DNA of 64,000 nucleotides from Semisulcospira habei (Eukaryota; Mollusca; Gastropoda; Semisulcospiridae). Of the stretch, positions 10,560-22,239 are shown in pieces. The first letter of the stretch is position 1. Every line of letters begins with the position of its first letter. The position numbers and the translations under genes are program-made. Location: NCBI GenBank assembly GCA_036245525.1, contig BTPG01000004.1, forward strand, positions 159,160,944 to 159,224,943, read 5' to 3'. The notes below the pieces were generated by a model, which was given only the letters and a program-made list of their open reading frames with translations, did not search any database and was not told where the DNA came from.

Positions 10560-11084
10560 AGTGGTATATAGTTGTAAAATTTGGGAAATGCATCCATGGG
10601 CTTAAATGGGTTAAAGTCATGTCTAGACGTAATTACAGGTGACCATACTGCCTGTCAAGTTCAACGCTTTGTCAACATACACAGCATATTTCATCTGTTC
10701 ACCTCAGCATGCACAAAATTCAAGGTCTTATCACAAGATACTCCTGAATCCAGTTATTTTGGATATCCACTTTTTGTTAAAATATTTTAATTCTATTTCT
10801 TTATTTACTGACTCTATCTAACCTTGACTTTTGAGAATGATCACGCAAATCTGTATGTTTAGGAAGGTCTCTTTGTTAAGGAAAGTATCTTTGGGCTAAA
10901 TTTGAAGTATGTGGATTGAATACTCTTGCAGAAAATGCCAACTATGGACAGACAACAGATGGCTCCAAACATTTTTTCTTTTTATCACACCTGAGCCAAT
11001 AAAAAACAAAATAACAAAAACCCACACTGTGTCCAGCTGCAAAAGTTTTAAAAGAAGATAAAAAGATATTGAAAAATGTATTTT
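10560..11084. other. Intron sequence, nothing recognised
   Basis: AT-rich part of the long SKI2 intron with no domain, repeat end or exon recognised. Confidence 0.6.
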
Positions 11085-11387
11085 TCTTTAAAATGTATTT
11101 TTTCGAAAAATACTTACCGATGACATTACAGTATGGAAAGGTTCTTAGCTAGACTAATTTTAGCCAAAATTGTTGTGTACGTATATGGCAGTGTTGGCAG
11201 GTGAGGGGCACCATAGCCTAGGCGGTAACCCGAGTAGCCTCCCTTCCATCCCATCCGGGCATGCGCCCAGCGGAAGCTCACCAGTCAGTTTCTTAGCGAA
11301 CCAGCGGCAAGCGGGGCAGGTGGGAGGGTCCTTCGAGTAATGTCATCGGTAAGTATTTCTCGAAAAAATACATTTTAAAGAAAATAC
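11085..11387. repeat. Terminal block flanking DIRS copy A, bounded by inverted repeats
   Basis: A ~300-bp block whose ends are inverted copies: CTTTAAAATGTATTTTTTCG...ACTTACCGATGACATTA at the left and the complement ending AATACATTTTAAAG at the right. It directly abuts the left inverted repeat of DIRS copy A at about 11388. A homologous block abuts copy D at 26655-26989, but the interior here (CGGCAAGCGGGG, GGGCATGCGCC, TTTTAGCCAAAATT) is in the opposite orientation. No coding capacity. Confidence 0.7.
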
Positions 11388-11559
11388 ATTTGTTTCCTCA
11401 AAACACATTACTGATGACATTACAGTATGGAAGAATCCCGAGGAGGCGGGTGCCGCTATAACGCCCCTAACCCACCCCCTAGAGACCACCAGGGCTGCCC
11501 TCCCTAAGCAACCTCCCGATAATTTTAGCTAAGATACTTACGGTGCCTAGGGTGCCGGG

Positions 11560-12845
11560 AGGGAGTGTTGCGCCACCACAATGTCCCCCACCAGCTATGG
11601 TTCTGGCACTGGTTGGAGAGGTCCCTCAAGTAGAAGCGGGCGAAGGTAGTCTCCGCTCGCCAACCCAATGTCTTTGACAGCACAGTTGCGGTCGAATGCA
11701 AGGCTCGTGGTCATGGCTTTGACCTCGTGCGCCCTGATGTTCATACGTTTGGCTGTATCAGGGGAGAGGTCTTGGTAGGCGGAGCATATCACCTATCGGA
11801 GCCAGGAGGAGATCGTCTGGGCCGAGATGTCATCTCTACCTGGGGACAATGGGAGGAAAAGGCGGGTGCGTCCCCTGCGGAGTGGCTTGGTCCTGCGCAG
11901 GTACACGCGTAATGCCCTCACCGGGTCCTGTTGCCTGGACTCACGGGAGGAGCCTGGGTCCCTCAACGGTTGGATGGTGACCAACTGCGGGGTAGTCAAA
12001 GGAGATCGGGTCTTGGCGAGAAATGCCAGGTCGGGCAGCAGTTGAACCGAGCCATCCGTCTGGAACTGCAAACAAACGGGGCGTGCTGAAAGGGTGTGCA
12101 GCTTGCTGACCCTGGAGGCAGACGCGAGGGCCAGTAGGAAGCAGGTCTTCCGCGTCACGTCCGGTAGTCTCGCCAACTGGATCGGTTCGAAGTGGTCTGA
12201 GTTGAGCCAAGTAAGGACCCAAGGCAGGTCCCATCGCGACACCTGGGAGCGAAGGGTGGGACGTTGTAGACCGAAGTGGGCCATTAGGTTGGTGAGGTCC
12301 TTGCATGTACCAGGGTCAGGTCGTCCCAAATGTTGGTATGTGCCAGCGATCATGGCCAGGTAGCCGCGAATGGTGATGGGCGCTAACCGCTGGTCGGTGA
12401 ACAGCCAGAGGAAGAAGCCCGCCAGCTGAGGAACCGTCAAATCAATGGGGGATAGGCGCTTGCCGTCACACCAGGTGCACAGGACTCGCCACTTGCCTTC
12501 GTAGACTCGTCTGGTCGAGCTTCTGTGGGCTGTAGTGATAGCGTCCACCGCCGCACCTGAGAAGCCCCTAGTGGAGAGGGCTTGCCGGACAACCTCCAGG
12601 CATGGAGGAGGAGTCGTTCGGGGCACAGGTGGTACAGCGCCTGACGTGGCTGCTTGAGCATCGTGCGTGGGGTGGGAAGCGGCAGCGTGGGGGCTGTGGC
12701 GAGGTTCAGTGGGTCGGTGGTCCACGACTTGGTCCAGCAGAACGGGGCCACTAGGAACAGGATCGCGTTGCACCCTCTGAGTTTGAGTAGGACCTTGGGG
12801 ACGAGCACCGTAGGCGGGTAGGCGTAGGCGACCAGGCCGTCCCAC
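11560..12845 (-). pseudogene. DIRS copy A tyrosine recombinase, broken
   Basis: Phage-integrase-type tyrosine recombinase that would join circular DIRS DNA to the genome. The N-terminal half includes a core-binding region (STRRVYEGKWRVL...ITIRGYLAMIAGTY). The first catalytic Arg is in LASASRVSKLHTL. A TAG at 11793-11795 stops the frame; the same frame continues with the His box AHEVKAM, where the usual HxxR Arg is Lys. A frameshift near 11665 follows, and in the next frame WRAETTFARFYLRD gives the tyrosine-nucleophile motif (Tyr codon 11630-11632). So there are two inactivating lesions plus a substituted catalytic residue. A fragment of a related gene lies at 19632-19830. Confidence 0.85.
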
Positions 12846-14600
12846 GGGATGGAGAGAGCATCAACTGCCCAGACAAGTGGGTCTGGAATCGGCGAGACGA
12901 AGAGAGGGAGCTGGCGATTCCATCTCGTCGCGAACAAGTCGATCATGGGGGTCTCCCAAGCAGCGCCGATCATCCGAAAAATGTCTGGACGAAGCGACCA
13001 CTAGGTATGGAGAAGCTGGCCGTGTCGGGAGAGGGAGAACATTCAGGTTACCCGGAATGTACCGCGCACGGAGAGTGATGTCCCGATCTTCGCACCACTG
13101 TAGCACCTGGTAGAGGAGGATACAGAGGGAGGGAGAACGGGTCCCACCATGCTTCTGGATGTAGGCGATGACTGTGGAGTTGTCCGAAAGCACCAGTAGC
13201 TCCTGATGTTGTAGACAGGATTCCCATGCAAGGAGGGCTTGCCAGACCACCTTCAGCTCCAGCCAGTTGATGTGTTGGGTCAGCAAATCCGGGGGCCACA
13301 GGCCGGAGGCAGTCACGAACGACGGAAGCAGGTGCGCGCCCCAACCGGTGAGGCTTGCGTCAACGCAGAGGGACAGTAGGGGAGGCAGCGAGTAAAGGGG
13401 AACACCCGTCGCGAGCCAGGTTGGATCCGCCCAGCGAAGGAGATGAGGACGGAGCAGTGGTGGGACCGGAACTGGGGCCTCGAGGTCGGACGTCGAAGGT
13501 CGCCAGTGAAGGAGATGTAGCTGCAGCGGGCGGGAGTAGAGACGTCCTAGGGGAAGCAGATCCGCTGCCGCACTCATCAGTCCCAGAAGCTGAAGCCACT
13601 GCCTGGCGGGGATCGCCATCTCCTGGAACACCTGCCGCGCTAGATTCGCCAACTTCTGGATGCATTGCTCTGGAAGCTGGACATTGTTGAGGTCAGTGCG
13701 GAACTCCATCCCTAGGTGCATGAAGTGGTGCGACGGTATGATGTCAGATTTGCCCATGTTGACCAGGAAACCCAGCGCGTCGCGGAGCAGGAGCAGCGCA
13801 TCTCGGTCTTCCTTTAAGGCAGACTCGGCCTGGTTCCTCAACAGAAGGTCGTCCAGGTAGTTCGACGTGGGGCTCGAAGACGTCCGTCGGGCTCTGGTTA
13901 CCATGGCGTCCATGATGCGAGTGAAGACCCAAGGACTGAGGTTGAGGCCGAAGGGCAGTGCGCGGAACTGGTAGACCACACCCTCAAAGGCGAAGCGTAA
14001 ATAACGTCTGGAGGCTGAGTGCATGGGAACGTGAAGATACGCATCTGAAAGGTCCAGGCTGATGGCAAAGTCCATAGGCTGCACTGCGGAGCGAAGGGCC
14101 CGGGCGGTCTCCATGTGAAAGGACAGTGCGACGATGAACTTGTTTAGCGCCGAGAGGTCGATAACGGGACACCACTTGCCGCCCGGCTTGGGCACTACAA
14201 AGAGCCGGCTGTAGAAAGCTGGGGAGGCGTGTCGCGTCACCACCTCTGTGGTGGCCTTCCAAAGTAAGGCGGCTACCGCGCTGCGCAGGGCCTCGGATCT
14301 AAGCTGGTCTGTCGGTACCAAGGTCCACACCATGGAACGGCACAGGGTAGGGCGGGGGGACCGAAAGGAGATCAGAAGTCCCTCGGAGATGGTCGCGAGG
14401 ATCCATCGGTCATCCGGTAGCAGCGACCGCCACGTGTCGCTGCGAAGCGCCAGCCTCCCGCCGACAGGAGACCCCGAAGCGGTCGGCAGGGGCCGAAGAG
14501 GGAGGCAGTCAGTGGGCCCTACCCTGCCCCGCCCGGGGCGTCGGGCAGGCTTGGGCCAGGTCCTCGAAGGGGGGGTGGAGGCAGAGCCGGGGAGAGGATG
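12400..14600 (-). pseudogene. DIRS copy A reverse transcriptase / RNase H
   Basis: The main frame (12861-14333) carries SRLFVVPKPGG, ISLDLSDAYLHVP (catalytic Asp), LPFGL, NYLDDLLL (YxDD-type box), then RNase H motifs LCVDASLTGWG, INWLEL, VLSDNSTVIAYI and GNLNVL. The last part (PMIDLFATRWNRQLPLFVSP, IPWDGLVAYAYPP) lies in another frame (12437-12973), so a frameshift sits near 12980-13030. Homology to copy B extends above 14333 to about 14480. Compared with copy B the order is identical and residues are well conserved, which indicates moderate age. Confidence 0.85.
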
Positions 14601-15048
14601 GGTGCGAGGGAAAGCCGGAGCTCAGGGGGGCAGACGTCCACCTCTGGTGAAGGGAAGAGCGGCGGGTCTAGCAGACCGCAGGGCATGACCCAGGGCCTTG
14701 CGGGCTGGCTGAAAGGAGGCTGGGACGGTGCGGCTGGGCCAGATGTCCTTGTTAGCTTCCTTGACTGCAAGCCACGTGGGACCGAAAAGGAGTTCTCCAC
14801 TGAGGAGTGCCTGACGAAGTTGAAGCTTCACGTCGGTAGGGCGAGGATAAGTGCGGAGGAGGGCATCCCGACGCAGCAGGTCACAGTTGGCGGCCACTGC
14901 CATGGCGTTGACACAGGTGTGCTAAGCGGCGCGGTTACCCGAGACCGCCAGGGCTAGGAATTCTCCCAACAGCGGCGAGAGTGACGGATGCCACACGTCC
15001 TCGATGCGGCGAACAATGGTTTGCGTCAGTAGTTCCAGGAATCCCGCC
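14600..15048 (-). pseudogene. DIRS copy A gag, C-terminal part
   Basis: The minus strand encodes GFLELLTQTIVRRIEDVWHP, LALAVSGNRAA and then VNAMAVAANCDLLRRDALL with LLFGPTWLAVKEANKDIWP. This parallels the copy B gag C-terminus (AGFLELLTQALVRRVEDAWH, NAMAASANCDLMRRDALL, LLFGDTW). The gag start is absent: upstream, at about 15048, the frame continues directly into copy B RNase H. Confidence 0.75.
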
Positions 15049-16952
15049 GGGGGGAAGGCGTAAGCCACCAGGCCGTCCCAGGGAATGGAGAGTGCATCGA
15101 CAGCCCAGGCAAGTGGATCGGGAATCGGGGAGACGAAGAGCGGCAGCTGATGGTTCCACCTTGTGGCGAACAAGTCGACCTGGGGAGTCTCCCACCGGGC
15201 ACAGATCATCCGAAAGATGTCCTGCCGAAGGGTCCATTCCGTGTGCAGGAGCTGGCCGCGGCGAGACAGCGAGTCGGCTAAGACATTCAGGTGTCCGGGG
15301 ATGTGTCGGGCTCGAATGGTAATACCCCGGTCCTCGCACCAACGCATCATCCGGTAGAGGAGCATACAAAGGTCGGGAGAGCGAGTGCCACCTTGTTTCT
15401 GGATGTAAGCCACCACAGTCGTGTTGTCCGAGAGGACGAGTAGCTCCTGGTGTCTGAGGAGATCCTCCCAGAACTGCAGGGCTTGCCCCACCGCCTGCAT
15501 CTCCAGCCAGTTGATGTGAGTGTGCGCTAAGTCCGCGGGCCAGGGCCCCGAAGTCGAGAGGAACCGAGGAAGGAGATGAGCGCCCCACCCAGTGAGGCTG
15601 GCGTCGACACAAAGCGAGGTCTGGGGAGGAGGGGCGGCCAGGGGAACTCCCGACGCTAGCCAAGAGTGGTCGGTCCACCGACGAAGATGAGGCAGCAGCA
15701 TCTGGGGCACCGGAACCAACGTCGTTAAGTCGCCTGACGATGGGCGCCAATGGAGTAGGAGATGCAGCTGGATCGGCCGGGAGTAGAGACGACCTAGGGG
15801 GATAAGGTCCGCTGCGGCGTTCAGCAGGCCCAAAAGCTGGAGCCAGACTCTGGCGGGGGCCACGTCCTGTCGTGCTAACTGACCGGCTAGGTCCGCAATC
15901 TTCTGGATCCGAGGGGCTGGGAGGCGCACCGTGTTGAGGTCGGTCGCAAATTCCATGCCCAGGTGCACGAAGCGGCGGGACGGAGAGAGATCCGACTTGC
16001 CGTCGTTCACTAGGAAGCCCAAGTGTGCCAGAAGCCGTAGCAGCGCATCCCTGTCCGACGCGAGCGAGGTCTCTGACTGGTTGCGTAGGAGGAGGTCGTC
16101 CAGGTAATTCGACGTCGGACTGGAGGAGGACTGTCGGGCCTTGGCGACTACGGCGTCCATCAGCCAGGTGAACACCCAGGGTCTGAGGTTGAGACCAAAC
16201 GGGAGCGCGCGAAACTGGTATACCACACCGTCGATCGCAAAGCGGAGGAACTTCCTGGAGGCCTGGTGCATCGGGACATGCAGGTACGCATCTGAAAGGT
16301 CCAGGCTGACTGCGAAGTCCAGAGGCTGGACCGCGGCTCTCAGGGCTCGAGCAGTCTCCATCCGGAAGGAGGGGGCCGTAATGTACTTGTTCAGGGCCGA
16401 GAGATCGATCACCGGTCGCCATCTCCCTCCAGGTTTCGGAACGACGAACAAGCGGCTGTAGAAGGCTGGGGAGTAGGGGACGCGTACCACCTCCGTGGCG
16501 GCTTTCCTCAGGAGGGAGGAGACCTCTCCCCGAAGAGCGGAGGCCTTCAACGGATCGCTGGGGATCTCGGTCCAAAGGGGGGAGCGACGCAAAGGAGGCG
16601 GGCTGCGAAAGGCGATCCGGAGGCCGGCCGAGACGGTGTCGCAAATCCAGGGGTCGTCGGGAAAGAGTGTGAGCCAATTTCCGCTGAAAAAGGCTAGCCT
16701 CCCACCGACCGGAGACCCCGAAGTGGTCGGTGGGGGCAAGGCTGGGGGGCAGTCAGGTAGCCCGCCCGCGACCCGGTCGCCGGGCGGGACGGGGCCAGGC
16801 GGGGACACGGGCCCTGGAGGGTCAAGGACGGCCAAAGGCGGGGGCCTGCTCAGGGGCCGAAGCAGGGGCTGACGCAGCAGCGGGTCTAACCGACCGCGAG
16901 GCGCGACCCCTAGCCTGGCGGGAGGACGGAAAGCGGCGGGGAGGAGGAGCAC
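15049..16952 (-). CDS. DIRS copy B reverse transcriptase / RNase H, open frame fused at its end
   Basis: One open frame; the upper limit at 16952 is the first possible start, not a proven one, and it overlaps the gag frame by ~130 nt. In order: SRLFVVPKPGGRW, SLDLSDAYLHVP, ALPFGLNL, NYLDDLLLRNQ (Asp pair), then RNase H with LCVDASLTGWG, INWLEM, VLSDNTTVVAYI and HLNVLADSLSR. All expected RT and RNase H acidic residues are present. After PQVDLFATRWNHQLPLF and WDGLVAYAFPP the frame passes without a break into gag-like sequence of copy A and stops at 14922. It makes cDNA from DIRS RNA. It looks enzymatically intact but sits in a chimera. Confidence 0.85.
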
Positions 16953-18771
16953 TCACAGGCCAGCGGTCGGGGTTGGAGGCTCGAACGGATGACCAGGTGT
17001 CGCCGAAAAGCAGGGGGCCACCCAGCGGAGCACGACGAAGCTGCGCACGCAGGTCAGGTGGTATCCCTCGGCAGGCAAGCAGAAGGGCGTCTCGACGCAT
17101 CAGGTCACAGTTGGCGGAGGCAGCCATAGCGTTAACGGACGAGTGGTAGGCGGCTCGGTTGGCGACTTCCGCTAAGACGAGTAAATCCCCAAGGAGAGGC
17201 GTGATAGAAGGATGCCAAGCGTCTTCCACACGACGAACCAGGGCTTGAGTGAGCAGCTCCAGGAACCCAGCGCAGGCTAAGGTGTTCCGCACCAGAGACG
17301 CAGTCAAATCCAGGCCACGAGGGAAGGAACGGCGAAGGAGGGCGGAGCCGCCAGCTTGCGACACGGCCGGGGGGTCGATCGCAGGAAGAGGGATGGAGAA
17401 AGCCTGGGAATGACCGGCATACCAATCCCGACGGAAGGCGATGTCCAGGCCAGCCGGCCAGCGACGATCGGAGAAGAACACCGGCTCTCGAGACGCTGGA
17501 AGTTGCAGGTGCGCTGAGAAGACATCTCGCAGCTCCTTAAATCCAGGCGGCTGGGGAAGCGACTTGAACCTCTTCACCTGACGCTCGGCATCCACAAAGG
17601 CCGAGACCTTCCTCTTCAGGGGGGGAGAGGCTGGGCAGGAGTCCGCTGGCAGAGTGGCCGCGATGATCCTGGCGGCTTCATCCAAGGCTAGGAGGGTCTC
17701 CGCCCGGGACGACGACGGAAGAGTCGAGGGGACATCATCACCAACGTTGGAGGGCGAAAGGGAGCGAGCATCCTCCAACAGGGCTGAGACGGAGTCTTCG
17801 GGCAGCAAGCTGAGGGCTTCTTCGTCCAGGGGGTGGCGAGAAGGCGGGTGAGGCACCAAGGAAGGTCGAAGCTTGGGCGGGGGCGCATCTCGAACCTCAC
17901 GGGAAGCCCGGGCATGAGCCGGCAGCGACGACGGAGGCGGGGATCGCCGAGGCGAACGTGGGAAGGAGCGAGGAGGGGTCCTGTCCGGTGCGCGGGAATG
18001 ACGTCTGGGTGAAGTACGGCGGACAACTGAAGAGGAGTGCCGATCGCGGGAAGAAGGTCGACGATGGCGGTGACGCGGCGAACGCATCGAACGGTGCGAA
18101 GGCGAGCGCGACCGAGCGCGCGACGAGGAGAGGCGGGGGGAGCGGCGACGCTCCCGGCGGGGGGAACGATCCTTCCGGCGGCGCTCGCGGGGCGAGCGTG
18201 AGTGTCTAGCACTGACGGTGGAACGGTAAAGGTCGGGGGCGCGACTGTGTCGCGTAGGTTGAGGCTGACGTCTCTCCTGGCCGGACTCAGTGAGAAGGGC
18301 TCTATGCCGGTGTACAGATCCTCCGGAAGGATCAGCGGGCTTATCGTGGAGAGAGAGAGGAGCAAGGCCAGTCAACGTGGGATGGCTCGTGGCGAACTGC
18401 TGCAGGCCGGGCTCAGTGAGGCGGGCGCTTTGCCGGCAAACAGACCCTCCGGAAGGGTCAGCGGGCGTGGCAGCAGTGGCAGTCCTCTGGTCAGCGAACA
18501 ACGCAGGGTCCCGACGATCAATCCGTTCCGAGAGGCCGAGGCGAGGAAGAGCGGTCTTTACCACAGGGGCGACGTCAACAGGAGTGGGACGAGAGATAGC
18601 AGACGGAGGTCGCTCTCGCCGGTAAAAACTCCAGAGGTCAGACCAACGGATCTCCGGCCAGGTCGCACAGACATCGCAGAGATGGTCCGAGGCGCAGCCC
18701 GAGCAGGGGAGGCAGACCGCATGGTCGTCCGTCGGCTACTTGAAGTCGCCGCATTGAGCGCAGGTAAGCAT
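16822..18771 (-). pseudogene. DIRS copy B gag-like protein with zinc-finger start
   Basis: An ATG at 18771 starts TCAQCGDF, followed by a TAG (18736-18738) where copies C and E have Trp (FQWPSD). The same frame then reads HAVCLPCSGCASDHLCDVC, a Cys/His finger of a type usual at the start of DIRS gag, and stays open to 16822. The middle is very rich in Ser/Arg (SPRERRRKDRSPRRERRRSP), suggesting RNA binding. It contains two copies of a module (PADPSGGSV followed by LLTE or RLTEPG). The C-terminal half has GFLELLTQALVRRVEDAWHP. If translation starts after the TAG, about 580 residues remain. Confidence 0.75.
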
Positions 18772-19582
18772 TTGGTTCCTGCAACAGACAAAGAGCACAA
18801 GGTCGCAAAGGCGGACAAGGGAGCCTAGCCCCACACCAAGGTACTCCAAGCGCCGTGACCACCAGCGCGTAAATAGTGGCTACAGTCTCCCAGAGCTAAA
18901 GGGCCTTTAAGGTAGACGAACGGAGTGTGGGTGCCCGAAGGCCCTACGAGAACAGAAGCCCTAGTCTACAAGGCAACGTCTTCTCGTAACAGTGAAATAC
19001 CAAAGGAGAGAAGGCGACGTCCCTCGAGGAGACTCGTAAAAAAGGTCATGCAAGGCGCCGAAGCGTAAGCTCAACAACTGGCGCCCACGTAGTAGCAAAG
19101 CCGAAAGGAAAGCCCAACGGTAGCCGGCTCTCGGCCCGAGGGCCGGCTATGGGACAACTACCACTACCTTACCTCCGAGACGAATCGGGAACAGGGGGAA
19201 GGGTAGTCATACACCTCCACAGCCTAGAGGAGAGCAGCAGAACGACGCCAGCAGAGGCAGGGCACAAGAAGGCAGGACAGCGCTAAGAGGCGCAGAGCAC
19301 ACGAAGAGGCAACGAGCGTAGGCAAGAGAAGGACCGGTCGAAGCGGCGCGAGAGCAAGGCCAGACACGTCTTCTCTGTACGAGCGAAGTAGCAAAACTGG
19401 CCGGTCTCGTGACCGGAGCTGGTAAGGCGGGAAACGGGAGACAACTCTCGGCCCCTCTAGGGGGGGTTCCCCGAGTGCCTCCCGGGTTGTGTGGGCACAC
19501 AACGGGTAAGTAGGCTAAAATTGAGCTAGAAGTAGACATTTCCATAAAGTCATGTCATCGGTAATGTTTTTGAGGAAACAAA
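18772..19582 (-). promoter_or_regulatory. DIRS copy B 5' leader and right inverted repeat
   Basis: Non-coding 5' region of copy B, expected to hold its promoter. The right terminal repeat (about 19545-19582) is the reverse complement of the left terminal repeat form near 26990. No TATA box can be assigned with confidence. Confidence 0.5.
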
Positions 19583-19631
19583 CAGGTCTTCCGAGTCATG
19601 TCCGCAAACCAGGTCAGGGGGAGCAGTTTAA

Positions 19632-19830
19632 AATCGGTCCGAATTCAGCCACATAAGCACCCAGGACAGGTCCCAGCGTGGGAACAGCGAGCGGGGGACT
19701 GGACGCTGGAGGCCAAAGTGGGCCATAAGGTCGACAAGGTCTTTGCAGGCGCCGGGGTCCGGGCGGCCGAGTTGGCGATAAGTGTCAGCTATCATGGCCA
19801 GGTAACCCCTGAGGTGATGGGCGCTAAGGC
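19632..19830 (-). pseudogene. Tyrosine recombinase fragment of DIRS copy C
   Basis: The minus strand reads LRGYLAMIADTYRQLGRP, DLVDLMAHFGLQRP and WVLMWLNSD, nearly the same as copy A residues in the recombinase core-binding region. Only about 60 residues remain and no catalytic box is included. Confidence 0.8.
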
Positions 19831-20615
19831 CTGCACACTGAACACAAGCAGGACACGCCGACCCATCCAGGGACCACTGGGAATCTGACCTAAGAGCCAG
19901 GAGGGCCGCTGGTGCCGCAGAGCAGTCTGGGGGACGCACACCGGGAGGAGTAGGTCCACTGCTAACACCGAGGATTGCCGTGACAGAGCCGTCCGGTAGC
20001 TGGGTCGGGGGCCTCGTCACGAAGGGGGGGGGGGAGGGGGAGGGGGAGGGGAGGGCCAGGGAGCAGGGAGAGACGGAGGGGGCGGGCCTGTCGGGTCCAG
20101 TAGCGTGGGTAGCCGCGCACCTCAGCGTCACCGAACGAAGAGCGATCCCGTAGGGCTGGCACCAGGGGGCAGGCCGGGATACGAGGGTCGATTGAACACT
20201 GCAGTATGGGGCGAGTGAAGACGGAGCGGGCCGGCCTCCAACGCCAACAGTACTTGGCGATCCCAGGCGGGCAGCCATCCAAGAGATCACCGAGCCCGAC
20301 GTTGCTGAACATCAGCGCACTGCCGAGAGCCAGGCATCCCCCATGTCATGGTTATTGGCCGAGGACAGGGGCACCAGTATGGCGGGCGAACCAAGTCGGG
20401 GCACGGGGGCGACTTAGGTCGCTGGGCGGCCTGTTCCCGTAGGATGCGTCGGGGGCCGGAGGGCCAGTCGCTGCAGAGCGGGTCATGCAAGGTGTCTGCC
20501 GGTCAGCCGTCTGCCCGGATCAGGCGCACTGGGTCATCTGAGCGTCATCCGGCGTAGCGGAAGTGCCCTAGGTCGAAGCCAGGGGCGACTTAGGGTCGCC
20601 GCGGCTGGCCTCAGG

Positions 20616-21627
20616 AGGCGGGCGCACTGCCGGTTGGTCTCCATAGGGAGCGGGTGGGCTGTTCCCGTAAGACGCGTCTGGGGCCAGAGGGTCAGTCACC
20701 ACAGCGTGTGTCGCAGCCAGCCGGTCTCCTCCAGGGAGCGGGGACGCCAGACACTCCTATCGTCGTCCGGTTCCGAGGGTGTGCCATCAGTCGTGCAATG
20801 GGGAGACATAAGTTCTCTCTTGGTCCGTCCTATTAGTAATGTCCAAGGAGCGGCCACGCAGGGAGCTCCTGACATCGTGCGGCTTATCCGATCTGCCAGC
20901 AGTCATGGGACGGGTGCGGCGGCGGTCGCTGCAGGCCGGCCTCGAGGAGGCGAGAGCTCTGTTGGCTAGACTCCCTGGGGGAGTGGGCGGGCTTGTCCTG
21001 TGCGTCAGTCACCGCAATGGGGGGTAAAGCGGGCGGGCCTCGACTAGACTCTCTGGGGGAGTGAGTGGGCTCGATCCTATGAGGCCCGTCGTCACAAGCA
21101 GGTTAACTGCAGTTATGTGTCAGGCGGGCGCACTGCCGGTTGGTCTCCATAGGGAGCGGGTGGGCTGTTCCCGTAAGACGCGTCTGGGGCCAGAGGGTCA
21201 GTCACCACAGCGTGTGTCGCAGCCAGCCGGTCTCCTCCAGGGAGCGGGGACGCCAGACACTCCTATCGTCGTCCGGTTCCGAGGGTGTGCCATCAGTCGT
21301 GCAATGGGGAGACATAAGTTCTCTCTTGGTCCGTCCTATTAGTAATGTCCAAGGAGCGGCCACGCAGGGAGCTCCTGACATCGTGCGGCTTATCCGATCT
21401 GCCAGCAGTCATGGGACGGGTGCGGCGGCGGTCGCTGCAGGCCGGCCTCGAGGAGGCGAGAGCTCTGTTGGCTAGACTCCCTGGGGGAGTGGGCGGGCTT
21501 GTCCTGTGCGTCAGTCACCGCAATGGGGGGTAAAGCGGGCGGGCCTCGACTAGACTCTCTGGGGGAGTGAGTGGGCTCGATCCTATGAGGCCCGTCGTCA
21601 CAAGCAGGTTAACTGCAGTTATGTGTC
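20616..21627. repeat. 506-bp perfect tandem duplication
   Basis: 20616-21121 is followed directly by an apparently identical copy at 21122-21627; the predicted frames inside both copies are the same residue for residue. It lies in the GC-rich gag-derived part of DIRS copy C. Perfect identity means either a very recent duplication or an assembly artefact. Confidence 0.9.
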
Positions 21628-21639
21628 AGTCGCCGCAAC

Positions 21640-21670
<31 letters not shown>

Positions 21671-22230
21671 AGCGGGCGGGCCTCGATGAGGCTGGCTCAC
21701 TGCCGGCTCGACTCTTTGAGGGAGGGAGCGCGCTTGAACTTGTGAGGTACGTCAGGGCGTGTCAGACAATCAACGTGGAAGGCCAGGGGGTGCGTCCACT
21801 ATCGTACTGCGCATCACGGTCCTTCCTAGGAGTAATCCGATGAGTGGGGGCGCATGGGGCTCCTGGCGTCGTGCGGCTCGTCAGGTCTGCCAGCGGTCAC
21901 AGGATGAGGTGACAAAGGTCGCTGCGGGTGGGCCTCGATGAGGCTGGTGCGCTGCCGGCTAGACTCCCGGTGGGAGTGAGCGGGCTTGTCTGTGCAGTAC
22001 ATCAGGGCCCAGCGTATCAGTAGCCGCAATGCGAGGTACAAGCGGGCGGGCCTCGATGAGGCTGGCACGCTGTAGGCCAGTCTCCTTCTCCGAGCGGGCG
22101 GGCCAGGTCCGAGGTGGTACAGTGGTAGATGAAGTCTTGGGACCTGAGGTGAACATACGGACCTGACGCGTCGTCCTCTCCCCAAGATCTGAGGGGGGCG
22201 CCATGGCGGGCGGGCGGTCACGAGCCGGCG
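21628..22230 (-). repeat. Degenerate gag-module repeats of DIRS copy C
   Basis: Repeats of GCGGGCCTCGATGAGGCTGG followed by a GCCGGCTxGACTC block occur several times between 21670 and 22090, separated by 100-250 bp. On the minus strand they give ASLIEARP or TSLIEAHP, resembling the LLTE.G module in copy B gag. A long G run lies at about 21640-21666. Confidence 0.55.
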
Positions 22231-22239
22231 TCGGGCGCT

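Larger units (their letters stand above)
11388..15048 (-). mobile_element. DIRS-like retrotransposon copy A (3' part)
   Basis: Minus-strand DIRS element: gag C-terminus, reverse transcriptase/RNase H, then tyrosine recombinase. The left inverted repeat TTTGTTTCCTCAAAACACAT starts near 11388. DIRS elements integrate with a tyrosine recombinase instead of an integrase and make no target duplication; none is seen. The 5' half (gag start, right inverted repeat) is missing: at about 15048 copy A gag is joined in frame to the RNase H end of copy B. The coding regions carry stops and frameshifts. Confidence 0.85.
15049..19582 (-). mobile_element. DIRS-like retrotransposon copy B (5' part)
   Basis: 5' two-thirds of a DIRS element on the minus strand. 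The right terminal sequence GTCATGTCATCGGTAATG...TGAGGAAACAAA ends near 19582. It is followed by a leader, gag with a zinc-finger start (18771) and an intact RT/RNase H frame that stops being DIRS-like at about 15049. Its tyrosine recombinase is missing; copy A supplies the only one downstream. This is the best-preserved DIRS coding region in the window. Confidence 0.85.

Noticed and set aside
11629..11730. A functional variant tyrosine recombinase with HxxK in place of HxxR
   Set aside because: The gene also has a TAG and a frameshift in the catalytic domain, so the substitution is more likely decay.
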